From contig QANT01007097.1 in the NCBI GenBank assembly GCA_003254885.1, positions 62,001-126,000 of the forward strand: 64,000 nucleotides of DNA, read 5' to 3'. Positions 12,701-22,945 of the stretch are shown one piece after another (positions within the stretch are counted from its first letter, which is position 1; every line of letters starts with the position of its first letter). The translations under genes and the position numbers were made by a program. The notes under the pieces are model-generated. The model did no database searches, had not been told where the DNA came from, and worked only from the letters and a program-made list of their open reading frames with translations. Source of the stretch: Purshia tridentata. Its lineage: Eukaryota > Streptophyta > Magnoliopsida > Rosales > Rosaceae.

Positions 12701-14760
12701 CCTGCATCAAATCCTGCAGAGATTATAATTAAGTCAGGATTAAATTCCTTGGCAACAGGAACCAAAATATGGTCCCAAACTGCAAAATAGTCTGCATCCC
12801 CACATTGACCATTTTCCCAAGGGACATTAATATTGTATCCTGCTCCTGGTCCTTCTCCAATCATAGTATAGAACCCATCATCAGTAGCTGGGTAAAAACT
12901 TCCAAACTCATGCCTGAAAAGAAAGCACACTTATATGAGACAAAGTCTACAAAACAAGTTGCATCTAGGAGCCTCAACGAGAATAACTTTGATAGAATGC
13001 TAAAAGCTAAAGATTATTATGCCACAAAATCCATGAAAAGTGCAAAACACTCGTAGCAAATTTAAATTCAAGAAAACAACAAAGGAATGCCATGCAGCAC
13101 ATCTTAATAACACTACATCAAGGAATCTAATTAAACTCTGTGTATGTACTCTTAAACTTAGATGATCGAGCACAAGAAATATTATCTGCTGAATTCCTGA
13201 CATACCTATGAACAGAGAAGAATAAAACACGAGGATCCTTCCAAAATGCTTTTTGAGTACCATTACCATGATGCACATCCCAATCAACGATCAAAATTTT
13301 GTTGATACCCAATTCTGGCTGTCAAGTAGAAGGAATGAACATGTCCTCAGAATTCCCATGACAACTTAATAAAGGTGGGAAACAAAATTGAATTTTTAAA
13401 ATGCTTATTCCAAGTTTTTAAAAAAATAAATACAAATCACAGTGACTGATAAAGCTTAAACTTAAAACTCTAATTGCTGAGTAACTATACGGCAGTTCTT
13501 ACCTTTTCATTTAAAAGGAAACTTGCTGCAATAGCTACATTGTTGAACAAACAAAATCCCATAGCTTCGTCTTGTTCAGCATGATGTCCAGGAGGCCTAA
13601 TGATAGCCACAGCAGAATCCAGTTCTCCTTTGGCAACTTTTTCAGTTACCTATTTAAGGAAACACCAGTAGTTATGATATATAAAATTAAATCAAAACAC
13701 ATAGGCAGAAATGAAAATGTAATTAGAAGAAATCAACAGTTTCAAATACTTAAGTAGTATAATAAAAGGAAATTCTACTTGGAAATTCAAAAATTTCAAA
13801 TTCAGGTCCACAAAGAAAGGACACAAAAGTCCTATCATATTTCAATTACTCAAGTCAATCAAAAGAAAAATACGAAAACCAAAGGCATATGTTAGATGCT
13901 CAATTTTTCAAACCAAAAAAAAAAGGGCAAAAAAAGGTGATCTAAACAAGTATGAATTATTATTCTCGATGGACCCTTAGAACCACCGGAACATTTCAAC
14001 TATGAATGAATACTCCCCAAAAGTATTACCTCTATGGCAGAGCCCACGGCAAGATAAGCAGCTTCAGATGATCCTTCATTGAAATAAATGGAATTTAATT
14101 TTGATGCAATCCGATTTCTTCGCGAATCAAACCGTTTGGAGCTGATATTCTTAATCAGATTAACATGATTTTTGGAGTGAACTGACAAGATATACTCGTC
14201 TTCTGCTTCTTTGGCATCCAAAACAACACACCTGAGAAAGGATAAGCCTCCAATAGAATTCAGAATTGCTGTATGTACAGGCATAACACAATTCAATTAT
14301 GTTCAAATTATCACAAAGACTTAACATTTCAACCTATAAAAAGCTTTGAGCATCAGTTTTCTTCAAATTCGAAGAGACCATGTGACTGCATTTAAGCATC
14401 AAATACTACATACACACAGCAGCAGCCTATAAAATTACTGAACTTAAATGAGCTCAATAACTACCACAGATGACAAAACTCGCAGAAAAATTCTCCTTTC
14501 CTTCATTTACCCTTGCTTTTCTTCTTATTTTCTCAGAACCCAAACACAAGTATGTATATGTGTGTGTGTGCCTACCTCTGAGGAATGCCAGCGGCTTGGA
14601 GCTTGTTCCAGATTATCTTAATTCGATTTGGGTTTTCGGGATGATGATCACCGTCCGGTGTGCTGTGCTTACACATCTTCTCGTCGTATAATAACCCCAC
14701 CTTCCTCATCCTCCTTTGAGTTTTGCTCTCACTCTCAGAGTCAACACCAACAACCTCCAT
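9767..14760 (-). CDS. HDA5: class II histone deacetylase HDA5
   Basis: Zinc-dependent RPD3/HDA1-type deacetylase, 664 aa from 14 exons: 14576-14760, 14030-14231, 13503-13649, 13206-13318, 12702-12913, 12415-12479, 11985-12155, 11772-11858, 11409-11541, 11210-11331, 10451-10644, 10188-10320, 10023-10087, 9767-9932. Catalytic features are intact: PPGHHAE (His151, His152), DWDVHHG (Asp192, His194), SAGFDA (Asp285) and LEGGYN (Tyr325). An acidic linker (SSSDSEAED) leads to a second domain from about residue 455 with YATFGSNLW, typical of gamma-glutamylcyclotransferase-like folds, and an ordinary C terminus ([15 protein letters not shown]). Arabidopsis HDA5 (recalled as about 660 aa, a repressor of FLC) has the same two-part form. 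ATG 14760 is preferred; an in-frame ATG at 14838 would add 26 unconserved residues encoded across a CT repeat. Confidence 0.95.
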
Positions 14761-14762
14761 CG

Positions 14763-14784
14763 TCTCTCTCTCTCTCTCTCTCTC
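14763..14784. repeat. CT microsatellite at the HDA5 start codon
   Basis: An uninterrupted run of 11 CT dinucleotides begins two bases upstream of the HDA5 ATG and reads as GA on the transcript. GA tracts are common in plant 5' UTRs and core promoters, where BPC/GAGA-binding proteins can act. Any effect here is inferred. Confidence 0.85.
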
Positions 14785-14866
14785 ACCAAGAAAATGGGAA
14801 CTGAGCGGGCTCACTGTGGAAAAAGACAAAAACAACAACCAATCTCTTCGTGTTCCGCTTGGACTT

Positions 14867-15240
14867 GGGTGTCGTACTCAATTCAAATTCTCATCTATTT
14901 TAAAAGTAATTTAAAAATTTATAGAAATTTAATTGGATTCAATTTAGAATTTTAAAGAGTTCATAGAAATCTAGGTGTATTCAACTCAGAATTTTAAGAA
15001 TTTCATTGAAATCTAGGTGTATTCAATCTCTCATGGATTTTAAAGGATTTCATTTAAGTGATAGATTTTGATGGATTTTAAACATAAAATAAAGGCAACA
15101 GGAATTCAAACCATTCCCCTTGGATTTTAATAAATTTCATGTAATTCCATAAAACTCCATAAAATCCATGAAATCTATAGAAATTTATAATTCCTCTTAA
15201 ATCTATTAAAATCCATTAAAATCTAAATTAAGTACACCCC
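14867..15240. mobile_element. MITE-like element in the HDA5 promoter
   Basis: About 374 bp with terminal inverted repeats. The left end begins GGGTGTCGTACTCAATTC. The right end, read inward, begins GGGGTGTACTTAATTTAG. The interior is rich in repeated GGATTTTAA / TTAAAATCC words and has no coding capacity. I could not find a clean target-site duplication, so the superfamily is left open. It lies only about 105 bp upstream of the HDA5 ATG. Confidence 0.6.
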
Positions 15241-15886
15241 TAAATTTCTTTCGAGTTTGGACATTGGAGACTTCACCACTCTTTTCTTTTTGACAGCTTT
15301 GTACTTTCTTTGGGTTTCTTTTTTTCTTTTTTACTTTCTTTTTCGTTTTACTTTTAAAGTAATTTAGTAAATTGAATTTGAAAATTCCACATGAGACCAT
15401 CCTTTGAAATTTTGAATGGTTGATCCAAAGCAAAACCAACAAATTAAAATTATTGGGATCTCATTCAACTGGATCGTAGAAACTTTTGCACCTAATCAGT
15501 CATCAAGTATAGAAAAGGCAAAGACAGAGACAATAGTATATAGCTTCTCATACTTGTACATATAACAAGAACAAGGCATGGCAATAAGACAATAAGTATG
15601 AACAACATTTCACTAAAACCAACCATCCAAGAGGTGTAACTTGATTTTGTGAACAAAATAGTTGCTTTCTCCAATATTTCTGGAAACAAAAGAATGTAAA
15701 AGCATATTAATTCTTTGAGGTTTTACAAATTTCTGTACTTTGGTGCTGAAAAAATTTCCTGTTTCTTCTTTGATCTATGTTAGTTTGTATAATGTGTTAG
15801 ATGATAGCTGTCTACTGTGGTCATATCTTTCACTGATCTCTTTCAAATGAACTCAAAGCTTCCCACCATCTTTCCAGATCCCACCA

Positions 15887-18800
15887 TTATTTAGGGCAAA
15901 AGACTCCCAATAAGAATTTCTGTGCATGAGGACCACTTCTTATCACTTCTCCTACAAAAACAAAATTCTAAGTTATTCCATTAAGGCACTGAGAAGACAA
16001 ATATACAGCACACATATATACTATTCTGTAGAGAGAAGGGGGGGGGGGAGAGAGAGAGATTTGGGATAGATATTAATACCGAAAATTTCAATTAAAAACT
16101 CTGGAAAGTCATGCTAATATGAAAGAAAGCTGAAGCTAGACACTGCAGGGGAAATAGAACTCACTCTGTGCATCTGAATCAAGCAGGTCACATGTAAATA
16201 TCAGCAACCATACGCCATGAATCAAACTTCTCAACATTTTTTTTGCGTCCACCATGTAGCCAAACAGGAGATCATAATATTTGCTTGATCTAAAAATCAA
16301 CAGAAAAATAAAACAAGTTTTGTAATAGTTTTTTTTTCTTTTCTGTTTGATAGTTTTATTAATGACATATTCCAAGATATAAAAAATTTCGACAAAAGCT
16401 GAAATAAATCATGAAATCAGAAGCTAAGACATACTCCTCAATGTTCTCATCAGGGAGAAAGTAAAGTCCAACTTCTTTGCCATCTAGGAAGAGACCACGC
16501 AAATGTTTAGATCGACGAATAAAGTGAACTTTAAGGGTATCAGGCAACATTTTTGAATATGTATATGTTTTACGGTGGACGTTATGTGGAGAATGTGCAT
16601 GTACATGAATGAATTTCGTACCATTGGCGAAGCGTCCCCTGAAGAAAGAAACATCATCAATTAAGTTTTTGAGAGCGAGCACTTAATCAATGGAATACAA
16701 TCTTAAATGCCATGTATAAATATTTACATCTGAGGGACCTGAAAAAGGGTTTTGAACTTTGCATACATGAGTAGGAAAATCATTATTTTAGATGTTATGC
16801 CTTTGCATAGTAATAGAACATTATCAAAGATAGCAATGGATGCATAAATTATTTCAAATGAGACGGTCATGTATCACATACATTAGGGAACTTGATAAAG
16901 AACTTTATTCTACACGTAACTCCAGAAGTTTTCATATCGCAGCCAGGACAAAACGTTGCAGTCATAACATCAACGGAGAATGCAACAGTTGGATCACCAG
17001 ATGATTAGTTTTAAAAACACAATATTATCAAGTAACTTCTTTCTGATCAACTTACTACCAAATAATATATTCACTGTAACTATGCTTGATAATCAAATCA
17101 ATTAACAAGCTTCTGAAATCATGGAAGAATCTGCAATATATAACATCTTCAAATGGACAAGTTACCCACTTCCAAGTAGCTTTTAAAGGAGGAAAACATG
17201 AACGATATAGACTGAGACCAAAAAAAGCAATCAGCATGTCTCTTTCTTCAGCATCTGTAGGCTCATGTTCAGCAGCAACAAGAGTTTTACTACCTAAAGT
17301 AATGTAGGTTCAAGAATTAGTAAGGCAATTAAATTTTAACTAAAGAACCATAATAAAATTGGTAGCTTTGATTGAAAATAATATAGGTTGTAACTGTCGG
17401 CTTATATTCAAAAGCTAACATAGCAAGAAAGACCTCAAAAAAAGATCAAACTCAAAACAACTTATATTGAGAAAGGAGCAAGAGGAACCAAATATTTCTA
17501 TCTAGTTTCATATTGAGCTGATGAATAGGAAAATAAGTGATAAAAATATCTCATTAAAAGATTTATTACCTTTTGGCTTCTAAATATGCCGGCTGATTGA
17601 TCTTTTGGATGCGCTGCCTGCTGCTGTTGCCGCAAAATTTAGGACGCTTCACTCCTGAAAGTATAGTACTAGAATTTGCTTTCCTCCCAGACATGGCAAC
17701 AGTTCCACTTTTCAACTTTGAAGGTTTACTTTGGGACATAGATGAAATAACATTTAATTGAGCAGCTGTGGATTGATTGGAAAAGGATTGAGGTCTCATT
17801 TTTCTTTGCCTTTCTTTAATAGTTTTTCAGATTCTTCATTTGACACATACTTAACTTTGCTAGTCTCAAAAAACTTTTGCCTTCTAGGTTGAGCATGTTG
17901 CTTTAAATTTACAAGAGCTCTTCCCAGACCTGCTGCATTCTTGGATACACGCGGTGAACATTCTCCACAAACCCAGTGCTCTGAAACCTCTTGAAGTAGA
18001 CTCGTGATGCAATTACTGGAAATTCACAATATTTACATACAACAGTGAAGATAGTTCACAGAATACAGTTACAAATCAACAGAAACAATAATAGTAAGAT
18101 GTACTATGATCTTAAAATAGGGATCCTAGGAAACAACATCCATTATTTTGTGGATCATTAGGATAAAATGAAATCAAAAGGACAAAACCAAGCTATAACG
18201 CTGAATTTACCCCTCTGGCTGAGCTATATTTTTGTATTATGTATATATGAATCAAAGAAAATAATTCAACAACTGAATTAGTCAAGAACAAGAGATAAGA
18301 CCAACAAGGTTGTGGTCTGATGAGAGAACATATCCATGGTGATGACTGATGAGAGTAATTTTGTAGACTTAAAGAAGATAGCAAGAAACACTTTTATGGA
18401 ATGATTTCTTCTACAATACTATTTTTCTTTATCCATCCAGATTGCAAAGACCCGTTATTTATTTTTAGCTGTTTTGTGATGTTTGTTAGCTGTTAAATTT
18501 TTATTTGTAATTTAGAAATGCTTGTTCACCTGATTTTAATTCGTTGACAGTTTTTCTCTGATTTCTTTTTCTTTCCAAGAATAAAGCAAGCAAGAACATG
18601 GTGCATTATGAGTTTGAATGACTTGTTGATTGAAACTTACGAACAAAGCAAGGAAAGTGCATACAAACACAAATTCAGAGAGAGAGAGAGAGAGGCATAC
18701 GTGTGTACACAAGTTGATTTGCATACAGAGCAAGTAGTACTCTGATGTTTCTTAACATCACTTCCACATATATCACAGGATTTGTTCTGAAAATTAAAAA

Positions 18801-19151
18801 GAGGTCACATAGGAGTGTAATATCGAAAATTTCGCCGAAATTTCGGCGAAATTTTCGTTTTTTTAGAGGTCCGAAACGAAATGCACATTCCAATAGATTT
18901 TCGGCTAAATTTCGATAATTTCGGTAAAAAGATACACTGATTTTGGGAAAATTTCGCGAAATTTCGCCGAAATTTTTGAGAAATAAAAGGAAAATTTCAG
19001 AGGCACAAAAGTGAGAAAATTGACAAAAAAAAAATCTAAGAAACAAAGAACTGAGGCGAAGCCATTCTCTTTTCTTGGGCTTGTACCGTTTGTTACCAAA
19101 AAAAAGAAAAGAACTAAGATGAGAGAAAGGACGAAGATGCAAGATCGAGAG

Positions 19152-19186
<35 letters not shown>

Positions 19187-21064
19187 GACGAAGATGCAAG
19201 ATCGAGAGGGGAGAGAGGGAGAGAGAGAGAAGAAAAAGACTCACTGGCGGCGCAGACAGGTTTGAGAAAGAAGACTGAAGGTAGTGTTATATCATATATC
19301 ATTGTGATGGATAGGGTTAACGTGAAATAATGAATGATAATGAGCACAATACACATATAAATATAAAGTTTGGGAGTTTAACAAATATCTGTGAGGTGGT
19401 CCAGTGGATAAGGAATGGGCCAAAGCCCACTGCTTCTCATTCAATACGTGTTCGAGTCCTCTTAGATAGGTATTTCAACTTATTTTTTGTGTTTTTTAGA
19501 GTTTTAGGAATTTATACTTTTTAGAGTATAAAAAAATTAATAGAACAATAAAAACATATATAAACTAAACACCTATATATACAATACATTATATATTTAC
19601 ATATATAATATATCTTAATTTATATATGTGTTTTTTGTAATTTAATAGATAATTAGATATATATATATATATATCTTCATAATTTAAATAATATTCAAAG
19701 AATACCATAAATGGCCTAAACCTTAATATCCAATACCATATTCTAAAGAATATAGAATATAAATTATAGGGTATATAGGGTTTAATTTAATGTATAGATT
19801 ATAAAGTATAAAGATTATACTAATTTCATTTATTAATTATATTAATTTTATTAACTGAATTTGCTTACAATGCGCATTATATTCATCTTATATCATATGA
19901 AACTTACAATATAATTTGGTTTCTTCAATGTTTTTTATAAATGTAGTAGATAATATGTTAAATAAACATATAGTAAAGTTTCATTCAAAATTTTCATAAT
20001 TTAATAGCAATTTCCGTCGTTTTTGTCTAAACCCTAACGAAATCGAAATTTGGTCGAAATATCCATCGAAATTTCCGTCGAAATTTCCATCGAAATTTCC
20101 ACCGAAATCGAAATTACATTCCTTTCACATTAAACGACAAAAATAACTCATTTCAATGTGAGGTACAAACACAATTTTCTCAGAACACCGTATGCACATT
20201 GATCTTCTGTCAATTTAGTCCATTGGCAAAATTGTATTCATTCCAATATACTCATAATAACTGCTATACACGCTGTCAAGAACCATTCATTGGTTGAAAA
20301 AATTAATTTTCATGACTTTGGATTTCAATTAAGTATTTCAACAGGTACACCCTCTAGGAACAAAAGGGAATTTTATCCAACCACGAAAACAAAAATTGGG
20401 ATTCATTGCAAATTGCAATAAAAATAAAAATAAAATAAATCATTGCCATAAAAAACAAAATTAAGCAAATTTCTCACCAGAAACAAAGGTCCAAGATAGA
20501 GTATGATGCAACCAGAGTAAACCCAACCTAGAAAATGTTTAACCCTTGTCGCATGCAGTCTTAGGGTACAAATCACTAATCAGAATCATAAAGAAATACA
20601 TTTACAAGATTTTTATTTTCAGGCCAAAAAAGACCTTTTTATTTCTTGCGCTGAAAAGGAATATATACAATAATCAACTTTGTAATAAATAACTTGAATA
20701 ATCGTTACTCCGATGCACCCATTTCATGTTGTAACTAGTTAAAGGAAAGAAGAATGGCCCACCTCACATTCTTGGCCTAAAAGAAGTTATACCATAAAAG
20801 TTGTGAAGTTCGAACCAGTACAATATACAGGCAAAGAAAAAGGAACTATTACAATCTCTTTTTCACAAGCAACTACACGTAGCTCAAACCCAAGACCCAA
20901 AAAAACAAGAAAATGTGTTTTCATGATCAGATTAAAATCAACCATTTTTTTCAATACAAAGATGCAAAAATAAGAAAAATAAAATAAGGACATTCCAGAG
21001 CAGAGACAGAGAATGTGATCGAGATTACGGCTTTTACCTTGGGATTCTCTTTGGGTCCTTTCAT
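15887..21064 (-). CDS. AIPP2-like PHD-finger gene, copy A (frame broken or unresolved)
   Basis: First of three tandem paralogues. Recognised exons: 21038-21064 (MKGPKENPK), 18701-18786, 17570-18015, 17170-17293, 16435-16638, 16165-16289, 15887-15951. The PHD ligands are present (CDIC, CSVC, H37, C40, CGEC) but the loop between them is short. The C-terminal SPOC-like domain is intact (VHRKTYTYSKMLP, VGLYFLPDENIE, GVWLLIFTC, FLLGVFCPK). Total exon length is divisible by three (359 codons), yet exon 3 hits a stop after KKGKEK near 17813. The rest of that exon is open only in another frame, starting MRPQSF. Against copy B, the stretch between the shared KVK and MR residues is 50 rather than 48 bases. 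So copy A is either recently disabled, uses an intron I cannot see, or carries a sequence error. Introns match copy B. Intron 1 holds a 1.3-kb transposon. Confidence 0.65.
18812..20122. mobile_element. 1.3-kb CGAAATTTC-repeat element in intron 1 of copy A
   Basis: The ends are inverted: the left begins GGAGTGTAATATCGA and the right, read inward, GGAATGTAATTTCGA. Both ends carry many subterminal CGAAATTTC words in several phases. Flanks share the core TCACAT (18806-18810 region and 20126-20130), consistent with a decayed 8-9 bp target duplication as made by hAT or Mutator elements. The interior has no transposase; it has two copies of an approximately 29-bp segment around GA repeats (19130-19220), a tRNA-like stretch, and a very AT-rich right half. 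Confidence 0.6.
19393..19465 (+). other. tRNA-derived, SINE-like Pol III promoter block
   Basis: Internal-promoter signals are present: an A box TGGTCCAGTGG at 19397-19407 and a B box TGTTCGAGTCC at 19449-19459, spaced as in tRNA genes. I could not fold an acceptor stem, so it is not called a tRNA. It is more likely the head of a SINE or a tRNA relic trapped in the surrounding element. Confidence 0.4.
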
Positions 21065-22054
21065 TTCTTGATTGTTTAAGCTCGTTCTAGAGTTCTCGGT
21101 CGCTTTCTTGGAACAAAAGTTTGGAGGGAGAGGCCAATGGGTAGTTCAGTTGATGAATAGCCAGATAATAAATGCAATGCAAACAAGACCCACTACTTAA
21201 TTGATAAGCACTGAGCAATGAGCAAGAAGTTAAAAAATCGGAGCTTGGAAAGTGTCTGGTATCGAAAAGTGTCTAAGAAGGTGGTGTGGTGTTGGCGTCT
21301 TATATATATTGAAGACTAAAAATGCAAAGGTGGTGTCATGAAAGGGGTGTGTGGGCGTTGTTGACGATGGTTCAATTGGCGCTCTTCTGTTGTACCCGCT
21401 TTTATGTGGGTTGCTTTCTTTTCTTTTTTTGAGCTGATGTGGCTTGCTTTCGTTGAATTTTTATCTTATTTTTTATTTTATTTTTTCTTTTGAGTGTGGC
21501 TTGTTTGGAGTCTTTGGACTTTGGAGTAATTAAAAACAAAAAACAAAAAAGAACAAGCATTTATTGTGTTATATATATGGTTTCGTTTGATTTTTTTGAC
21601 TCAGTCAATACAAAATGTTAAATGAAGAAGTTATTTGTAATGAATAATATTATAGAATTCATATGTTAAATGATGTTTTAGTCACTTAGTATATTAATTG
21701 TTGCAAATAAATAAGTGTAGAGTGACCCACAATATAATTCTATAGTACACTTATTACGTGTATTTAAAATCCTTAAAAATTTATATATTAAAAATAAGTT
21801 TTCCATGAGACATCCTCTCATAATGAGGTGGGCCACCTCGTGAAAGACTTACCATGATATAAATTATACAGCATGCATTATGACTTGAAAATGAATATTA
21901 TTTTGCTTACTGGTGCTAATTAATTATAGTGTAACATTCTCAGGGTGGAAAAAAAATTCACTGTTCAGGAGAACTTGGGAGACCTAGCTAGATTAATGAA
22001 ATTGCCATTTGAGCATGGGGTGGGTTGGCACTTGGCACATACATTGAAGTCGAG
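21065..22054. other. copy A promoter and spacer
   Basis: Upstream region of copy A. Close to the gene it resembles the copy B upstream region (CACTGAGCAATGAGCAAGAAG near 21208 against the CAGTGAAC array near 27523; GCAAAGGTGGTG near 21330). No gene is seen. Further out the sequence is AT-rich and undistinguished. Confidence 0.5.
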
Positions 22055-22945
22055 AAAATTTTGGAACATTTATATATAATCTTTATAAATCGAAAATTAT
22101 TGTGGTGACCTGGCCAAAAAAAAAGAAAATTATTGTGGTGACTTTAGTTGGTTGTTTATGTAATCTTGTTTAATCCTTTTGACATTGATGGTTTTCATAT
22201 GGTACAAGTTCAGTAACAAAGGGAGCATCAAAACGTAGCCGCGCAACTTTTAGGAAAAAAGGTATATAAGTTAATTGGGCAGCCTCTAAACTCTGTCATG
22301 GTTGTCCATGGACACAGTTTTAGATGGGTCCTTGTCCAATTCCTCTCTCTAATTCTTTATTATTGTGAAAGAGATTGTCTTGGCCTCAGCTCTTCATAAA
22401 GCATTTTGAGGAATAAAAACAAAACATCACAATGCTTTTGTAGAAGCTTTTTGTATTTAAGCGATTGCCTCCTCCCGTGAAAGCTGTTTTCCTTCCACCA
22501 GGCCTTTCACTATTGTATAATATGGAACATAAATGAATAAATAAATAAATCATAAATTTAAAAATGGAAACAGAGAAGCAAGCCTTATTTTGTAGCCCAT
22601 AAGTGGACTACTGGACATAATTAACTAATATTTTTCATTAATTTTTCACTGTGGCTAACCATCCATGGGGACAAAGTGTAACATGATTTTGTGAACAAAA
22701 ATAGTTGCTTTCTCCATTTCTGGAAAGATAATGGCTATACATATTTCTGTATTTTGGAAGTAATGGGGCTGAAAATTAAGAATCTCAGTTTTTTCTTTGA
22801 TCTATGTTTGTGTATTTGTTAGATGATAGCTGTCTACTGTGGTTCTCTCTTTGTCCCTCAAGATGTTGTTTCAGTGATCTCTTTCAAATTAACTCATTAT
22901 CAAAGCTTGCCACCATCTTTCCAGGTTCCACCAACCATGTCAATT
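22055..22945. repeat. segmental-duplication scar: HDA5 tail joined to a PHD-gene 3' flank
   Basis: 22055-22516 aligns with 9094-9860 (HDA5 3' flank and last exon). 22655-22945 aligns with 15626-15900 (3' flank of copy A). Thus the copy keeps both ends but lacks the roughly 5.7 kb HDA5 body lying between them in the original. The junction at 22517-22654 is unique sequence. A 36-bp local repeat (GAAAATTATTGTGGTGAC twice) occurs near 22090-22145. Confidence 0.8.
22427..22516 (-). pseudogene. HDA5 C-terminal exon fragment
   Basis: Antisense reading gives [19 protein letters not shown], a stop, then IQKAS, against [25 protein letters not shown] split across the functional HDA5 last exon. The original stop context is also recognisable. 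Only the last 30 or so codons survive, with no splice acceptor and one internal nonsense codon (Tyr to stop), so this is a dead fragment left by the segmental duplication. Confidence 0.85.

Larger units (their letters stand above)
14761..15886. other. HDA5 promoter region and copy A 3' flank
   Basis: Contains a CT repeat directly before the HDA5 ATG, a terminal-inverted-repeat element at 14867-15240, then non-coding sequence. From about 15626 the sequence matches the 3' flank of copy B (22655-22899), so this part belonged to the unit duplicated with the PHD gene. Confidence 0.6.

Noticed and set aside
18675-19244. 189-codon minus-strand frame rich in Leu/Ser
   Set aside because: Caused by GA/CT microsatellites and the repeat element in intron 1 of copy A; it reads through splice sites of the real gene.
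19393-19465. Functional tRNA gene
   Set aside because: A and B boxes are present, but I could not form an acceptor stem or a normal anticodon arm, and the block lies inside a transposable element.
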